Source: Candidatus Falkowbacteria bacterium CG10_big_fil_rev_8_21_14_0_10_44_15 (GTDB lineage Bacteria; Patescibacteriota; Patescibacteriia; Patescibacteriales; XYC2-FULL-47-12). From it: a DNA stretch of 15,254 bases. Below, in pieces: positions 12,192 through 15,254 of this stretch. Position 1 is the stretch's first letter, and the number at the start of each line of letters is the position of its first letter. A program made the translations under genes and the position numbers. The notes below the pieces were generated by a model that was given only the letters and a program-made list of their open reading frames with translations, was not told the DNA's origin and ran no database searches. The stretch lies in assembly GCA_002773575.1 (NCBI GenBank), contig PFAT01000003.1, positions 1 to 15,254 of the forward strand, written 5' to 3'.

Positions 12192-13295
12192 ATGTTTCTT
12201 AGGTTATTTAATCATTTTAAGCGATTTGACTGGGTGGTATTCGGTTCGGTTATTTTATTGGTCGCTTTTGGCTTAGCCGTCATTTATAGCGTCGCTTTGG
12301 GCAGCGGGGAAGCCAGCCTGCTTAATTTTAAAAAGCAGTTGATTTTTGCCGCGGTCGGGATAATTTTACTACTGCTCGTCAGCTTGGTTGATTTCCATTC
12401 TCTTTACGGTTTAAACGCTTGGATTTATGCCGCCGGCATCCTTTCTTTGGTATTGGTGTTATTTTTAGGGGAACCGGTGCGCGGCACGCGAGCGTGGTTT
12501 GAATTTTTCGGCTTTAGCCTGCAGCCGTCGGAAATAGTCAAAGTAATAATCGTGCTGTCGCTCGCGAAATATTTTTCCGCCGCTTCTTATAAAATTAATC
12601 CGCTGAAACATTTAATCAGCACGAGTTTGATAGTGATTGCGCCTGTCGCCCTGATTTTGTGGCAGCCGGATTTCGGCTCGGCGATGATCATTTTTATTTT
12701 TTGGCTGGCTATTTTGGCTATTTTTGGTTTAAGCAGAAAACAAATCGCTCTCATCGCGTTGATAACTTTTTTGTTTTTTGCCTTGAGCTTCTTTTTCCTG
12801 CTGAAAGATTACCAAAAAGAAAGAATTTTAACTTTTCTTAATTTTAACATTAGTTCTTTGGACAAAGGTTACAACGTCGCCCAGGCAATCATCGCCGTGG
12901 GCGCCGGCCAAATGTTCGGCCGGGGCTTAGGCTTCGGCTCGCAGTCACAGCTTAAATTTTTACCCGAGAGCCAAACGGACTTTATTTTTGCGGTAGTGGG
13001 AGAAGAACTGGGGTTTTTAGGGAGCGCGTTGTTGCTGATTTTTTTCGCCGTACTGTTTTTCCGCTTAATCCACTGGGTCAAACGGCTGAATAATAATTTT
13101 GGTTTATATATTATTTTAGGCACGATTATTTTGCTTTTTGTGGAGATGTTTATTAACATCGGCATGAATGTCGGCCTCTTGCCGATAGTGGGGATTCCTT
13201 TGCCTTTCGTCAGTTACGGCGGCAGTTCGTTAATCGCCAGCTTAATTTTAATCGGCATAGTGGAAAGCGTAGTGATCCATGCCAGGCACAATTAA
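12192..13295 (+). CDS. rodA: SEDS-family peptidoglycan glycosyltransferase RodA
   Basis: SEDS proteins polymerise lipid II into glycan strands; RodA does this for the side wall with a class B PBP. The 367 residues form about ten membrane spans with the SEDS motifs: QPSEIVKV (111-118), WQPDFGSA (157-164), GYNVAQAIIAVGAGQMFGRG (226-245), and LPESQTDFIFAVVGEELGF (257-275), in which Asp263 matches the catalytic Asp of E. coli RodA (D262). The closing NIGMNVGLLPIVGIPLPFVSYGGSS (322-346) is the most conserved block of the family. FtsW is the alternative; length, lack of an N-terminal extension and QPDFGSA favour RodA. The start ATG 12192 has no SD and is embedded in a 9-nt word array. No partner PBP or mreBCD is visible nearby. 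It ends in TAA. Confidence 0.92.
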   Translation: MFLRLFNHFKRFDWVVFGSVILLVAFGLAVIYSVALGSGEASLLNFKKQLIFAAVGIILLLLVSLVDFHSLYGLNAWIYAAGILSLVLVLFLGEPVRGTRAWFEFFGFSLQPSEIVKVIIVLSLAKYFSAASYKINPLKHLISTSLIVIAPVALILWQPDFGSAMIIFIFWLAILAIFGLSRKQIALIALITFLFFALSFFFLLKDYQKERILTFLNFNISSLDKGYNVAQAIIAVGAGQMFGRGLGFGSQSQLKFLPESQTDFIFAVVGEELGFLGSALLLIFFAVLFFRLIHWVKRLNNNFGLYIILGTIILLFVEMFINIGMNVGLLPIVGIPLPFVSYGGSSLIASLILIGIVESVVIHARHN

Positions 13296-13310
13296 GCCCT
13301 GGCGGCGAGA

Positions 13311-13339
13311 TTGACATTTTAGTCCGGTTAAGATATAAA
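13311..13339 (+). promoter_or_regulatory. Promoter of the bL25 gene
   Basis: There is a perfect -35 TTGACA (13311-13316), a 17-bp spacer and a -10 TATAAA (13334-13339, 5 of 6). The expected start is near 13346, giving a leader of about 30 nt without an SD. Confidence 0.8.
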
Positions 13340-13375
13340 TAAGAATACTTTATATATTTTCTAACCATTGTATTT

Positions 13376-14047
13376 ATGACTCAACTTAAAGCGGCGACGA
13401 GAGCCAAAGAAACATCGGTTAATAAACTGCGCGCGGACGGCTTTATTCCGGCAATTATTTACAGCAAAGGCCGGCCCGCAGCCAGCCTGACGATTAACTA
13501 CATCCAATTTGAAAAATTATACGCCCAAGCAGGCGAATCAAGCTTGGTTGATTTGGTTTTAGACGACGGGCAGAATAAAAAAGTATTAATTCACGACGTG
13601 CAACGCGAGCCGGTAAAAGACAAAATAATCCACGTTGATTTTTATGAAGCGGATTTAAAGCAAAAATTAACGGCGGTGGTGGAATTAGAATTTAGCGGTG
13701 AAGCGCCCATTATTAAAAGCGAGAACGGCATTATCATTAAGCACTTAAGCGAAGTAGAGATTGAATGTTTGCCCGGCGATTTATTGAATAAAATCGCGGT
13801 TGATTTGTCAAGTTTAGATTCTTTTGACGGCGCTATTTACGTAAAAGATTTGCGCGTGCCTGAAGCCGTAACCATACTAAACGACCCGGCAGAAATGGTA
13901 GTTAACGTGGCTAAGCCCAAAGAAGAGGAAGAGGCGCCGGTTGAAGCGGCTGTCCCAGCGGAAGGTGAAACCCAAGCGGCCGCCGGAGCTGAAGGCAAAG
14001 AACAGCCAGCCGAGGAAGCCAAACCAGCGGAAGGAAAGAAGGAGTAG
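13376..14047 (+). CDS. rplY: Ribosomal protein bL25, CTC (long) form
   Basis: bL25 binds 5S rRNA in the large subunit; the longer CTC form has an extra beta domain. The 223 residues have the 5S-binding N-terminal domain (LKAATRAKETSVNKLRADGFIPAIIYSKG, then VLIHDVQREPVKDKIIHVDFYEA) up to about residue 90. The CTC/TL5 C-terminal domain runs from about 95 to 178 (VELEFSGEAPIIKSENGIIIKHLSEVEIECLPGDL, IYVKDLRVPEAVTIL). A low-complexity tail from 179 is rich in Glu, Ala and Pro and ends EGKKE. Length and domains are normal for the CTC type apart from the tail. ATG 13376 gives a natural N-terminus. It has its own promoter. It ends in TAG, six bases before a large inverted repeat. Confidence 0.95.
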   Translation: MTQLKAATRAKETSVNKLRADGFIPAIIYSKGRPAASLTINYIQFEKLYAQAGESSLVDLVLDDGQNKKVLIHDVQREPVKDKIIHVDFYEADLKQKLTAVVELEFSGEAPIIKSENGIIIKHLSEVEIECLPGDLLNKIAVDLSSLDSFDGAIYVKDLRVPEAVTILNDPAEMVVNVAKPKEEEEAPVEAAVPAEGETQAAAGAEGKEQPAEEAKPAEGKKE

Positions 14048-14052
14048 AAAAA

Positions 14053-14181
14053 TTTACCCCGTGAAATAAATTTTATCCCGCAGTATTGCGGGATAAAATT
14101 AAGATTTGAGCAACATACTAAAGACAACCTATGGCAAGAGGTTTATTAAAAATAGACTCAAATCTTATTTCACGGGGTAAA
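14053..14181. repeat. 129-bp nested inverted repeat (MITE-like or structured RNA)
   Basis: The ends TTTACCCCGTGAAATAA (14053-14069) and TTATTTCACGGGGTAAA (14165-14181) are perfect 17-bp inverted repeats. Inside are a perfect 14-bp hairpin with a GTAT loop (14069-14100) and a 10-bp pair, AAGATTTGAG (14101-14110) with CTCAAATCTT (14157-14166). The latter encloses a small AACCT/AGGTT hairpin (14126-14143). Together they fold as a multi-branched structure. There is no room for a transposase. The first inner hairpin may act as the bL25 terminator, though its T-tract is poor. The right end supplies GGGGTAAAGG, the only SD-like sequence before the next gene. Confidence 0.88.
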
Positions 14182-14186
14182 GGAAA

Positions 14187-15254
14187 ATGAAGAATAAAAT
14201 TTTACAGTTCTTAAACGCGCTTAAAGTTAAAACTGCTTGGTATTGGCAAATAATAACTTGGCCAACGCTGGCAGTTTTAATTTTGGCAATTTTAGCCGGC
14301 GGCTCGCTGGGAGCTTTTTGGCTGATAGCCAGCCAAGCGACAAAACAAGACGCGCTGCTGGCGCTTAATTCTGGTCAAAAAAGCATCATTAAAATACTGA
14401 CTGAAACAAAATCAGCCGTCCCTTCTTATTACGTCCGGCGGCAGATTGACGGCGTTTATGTTGACCCGCAAACGGCCAATAATTATCCGGTTGCCGTGAT
14501 GATTGATAACGACCCGAACGGAAGGCCGCCAGCCGGTTTAGCGCGGGCCAATGTTGTTTATGAGGCCAAAGCGGAATCAGGCATCACGCGCTATCTGGCT
14601 ATTTTTGCGGACGGGCAGACGCTGGATAAAATCGGGCCGGTGCGCAGCGCGCGGCCGTATTACATTGATTGGGCGCAAGGTTATAACGCGCTTTACGTCC
14701 ATGTCGGCGGCAGCCCGGAAGCGCTGGCGCGCCTGCAAAAGGAGCCGACCGTCAATCTCAATGAATTTTATCAGGGCAATTATTTTTGGCGGGCGAATGA
14801 TTACGCGGCGCCGCACAACGTTTTTACCTCTTCGACTAACATCAACCAGTATTTGGTTAAGATGAATTTAAGCAACGGCGATTATGACGGCTGGCTGTAT
14901 AAAGACGAAGCCGAACTAAAAGCGCGCGCGACCAGCGATATGGCCGTCAATTTTTCGGTTTATGATTTTTTAGCGCACTGGCGGTATGATAAAGAAAAAA
15001 ACGAATACGCGCGTTATTTAGCCGGCGTGCCGCATCAGGACGCCAGTCTCGCCTATCCTAGGCAGACGGACGGCACGCCGATAATAGCTAAAAATATTAT
15101 TATTATGAAAGTATCGGCGCGCGTTATTGACAGCGAGTTGCGCCGGAAAATGGACACAATCGGCTCGGGCAAAGCGTGGTATTGTTTGGATGGCGGGTGC
15201 AATATCGGCAAATGGCGGAAAGAAAATAAACAAAGCCGGGAAAAAATTTATGAC
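14187..15254 (+). CDS. YerB-like DUF3048 protein, N-terminal part
   Basis: The family includes B. subtilis YerB and is envelope-associated with no firmly known reaction. The 356 visible residues have a short cytoplasmic start, one membrane span at about 25-48 (WPTLAVLILAILAGGSLGAFWLIA) and no lipobox cysteine, so the protein is anchored by the span rather than by a lipid. The DUF3048 core follows: YPVAVMIDNDPNGRPPAGLARANVVYEAKAESGITRYLAIF (100-140) and IGPVRSARPYYIDWA (149-163). The DUF3048 C-terminal region then begins (FLAHWRYDKEKNEYARYLAGVPHQD, AKNIIIMKV). The start is ATG 14187, five bases after the end of the nested inverted repeat. The gene leaves the window at the right edge. Confidence 0.92.
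   Translation, partial: MKNKILQFLNALKVKTAWYWQIITWPTLAVLILAILAGGSLGAFWLIASQATKQDALLALNSGQKSIIKILTETKSAVPSYYVRRQIDGVYVDPQTANNYPVAVMIDNDPNGRPPAGLARANVVYEAKAESGITRYLAIFADGQTLDKIGPVRSARPYYIDWAQGYNALYVHVGGSPEALARLQKEPTVNLNEFYQGNYFWRANDYAAPHNVFTSSTNINQYLVKMNLSNGDYDGWLYKDEAELKARATSDMAVNFSVYDFLAHWRYDKEKNEYARYLAGVPHQDASLAYPRQTDGTPIIAKNIIIMKVSARVIDSELRRKMDTIGSGKAWYCLDGGCNIGKWRKENKQSREKIYD

Noticed and set aside
12150..12194. CRISPR-like array
   Set aside because: Units are 9 or 18 bases with no spacers, and no cas genes are present.
13281..13306. Terminator after rodA (GCCAGG/CCTGGC)
   Set aside because: It is a weak 6-bp stem overlapping the rodA stop, with no T-tract.
14131..14190. 19-codon ORF overlapping the DUF3048 gene start by ATGA
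   Set aside because: It lies mostly inside the nested inverted repeat, has no SD, and its sequence is dictated by the repeat arms. There is no sign of coding selection.

Overview
The window looks like chromosome of a bacterium of the Candidate Phyla Radiation (Patescibacteria, probably Parcubacteria-like). This is an inference from gene content and style, not from a marker search. The signs are: compact genes with short spacers, almost no Shine-Dalgarno (SD) sequences, a thymidylate kinase-dUTPase fusion, a double-length ThyX, a short SecE, a UPF0200-like P-loop kinase, and a single-pass membrane protein of unknown family next to rodA. The intergenic DNA is built from short AT-rich 'words'. 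All 14 complete, intact genes stop with TAA (10) or TAG (4); none uses TGA.

Layout. 1-584 (-): N-terminal part of gatB. 672-1073 (-): orphan gene for a small alpha/beta protein, with its own promoter, strong SD and terminator. 1211-1924 (+): HAD-family phosphatase gene broken by two in-frame stops. 1940-5966 (-): a pyrimidine deoxynucleotide cluster of dCMP deaminase, ThyX, a UPF0200-like kinase and a Tmk-Dut fusion, which together cover dCMP/dUTP -> dUMP -> dTMP -> dTDP. Two REPIN-like inverted repeats flank thyX. 6176-8105 (-): secE-nusG-rplK-rplA, with a consensus promoter, a terminator-like hairpin between promoter and secE, a likely L1-binding operator in front of rplA, and a strong final terminator. 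rplJ and rplL do not follow. 8203-10218 (-): gyrB, probably leaderless. 10401-10997 (+): orphan gene for an unknown 198-aa protein. Its transcript should begin with two tandem hairpins that carry the same loop. 11152-13295 (+): unknown single-pass membrane protein, then rodA, each preceded by an array of 9-nt words that runs into the start codon. 13376-14047 (+): bL25 (CTC type). 14053-14181: a 129-bp nested inverted repeat. 14187-end (+): N-terminal part of a YerB-like DUF3048 protein.

The most interesting material is regulatory or repetitive rather than a new protein system: the tandem identical-loop hairpins before the 198-aa gene, the word arrays in front of genes, the L1-stalk mimic, the secE leader terminator, and the nested inverted repeat at 14053-14181. 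There is no rRNA, tRNA, CRISPR array or transposase gene, and no gene-free stretch longer than about 210 bases.
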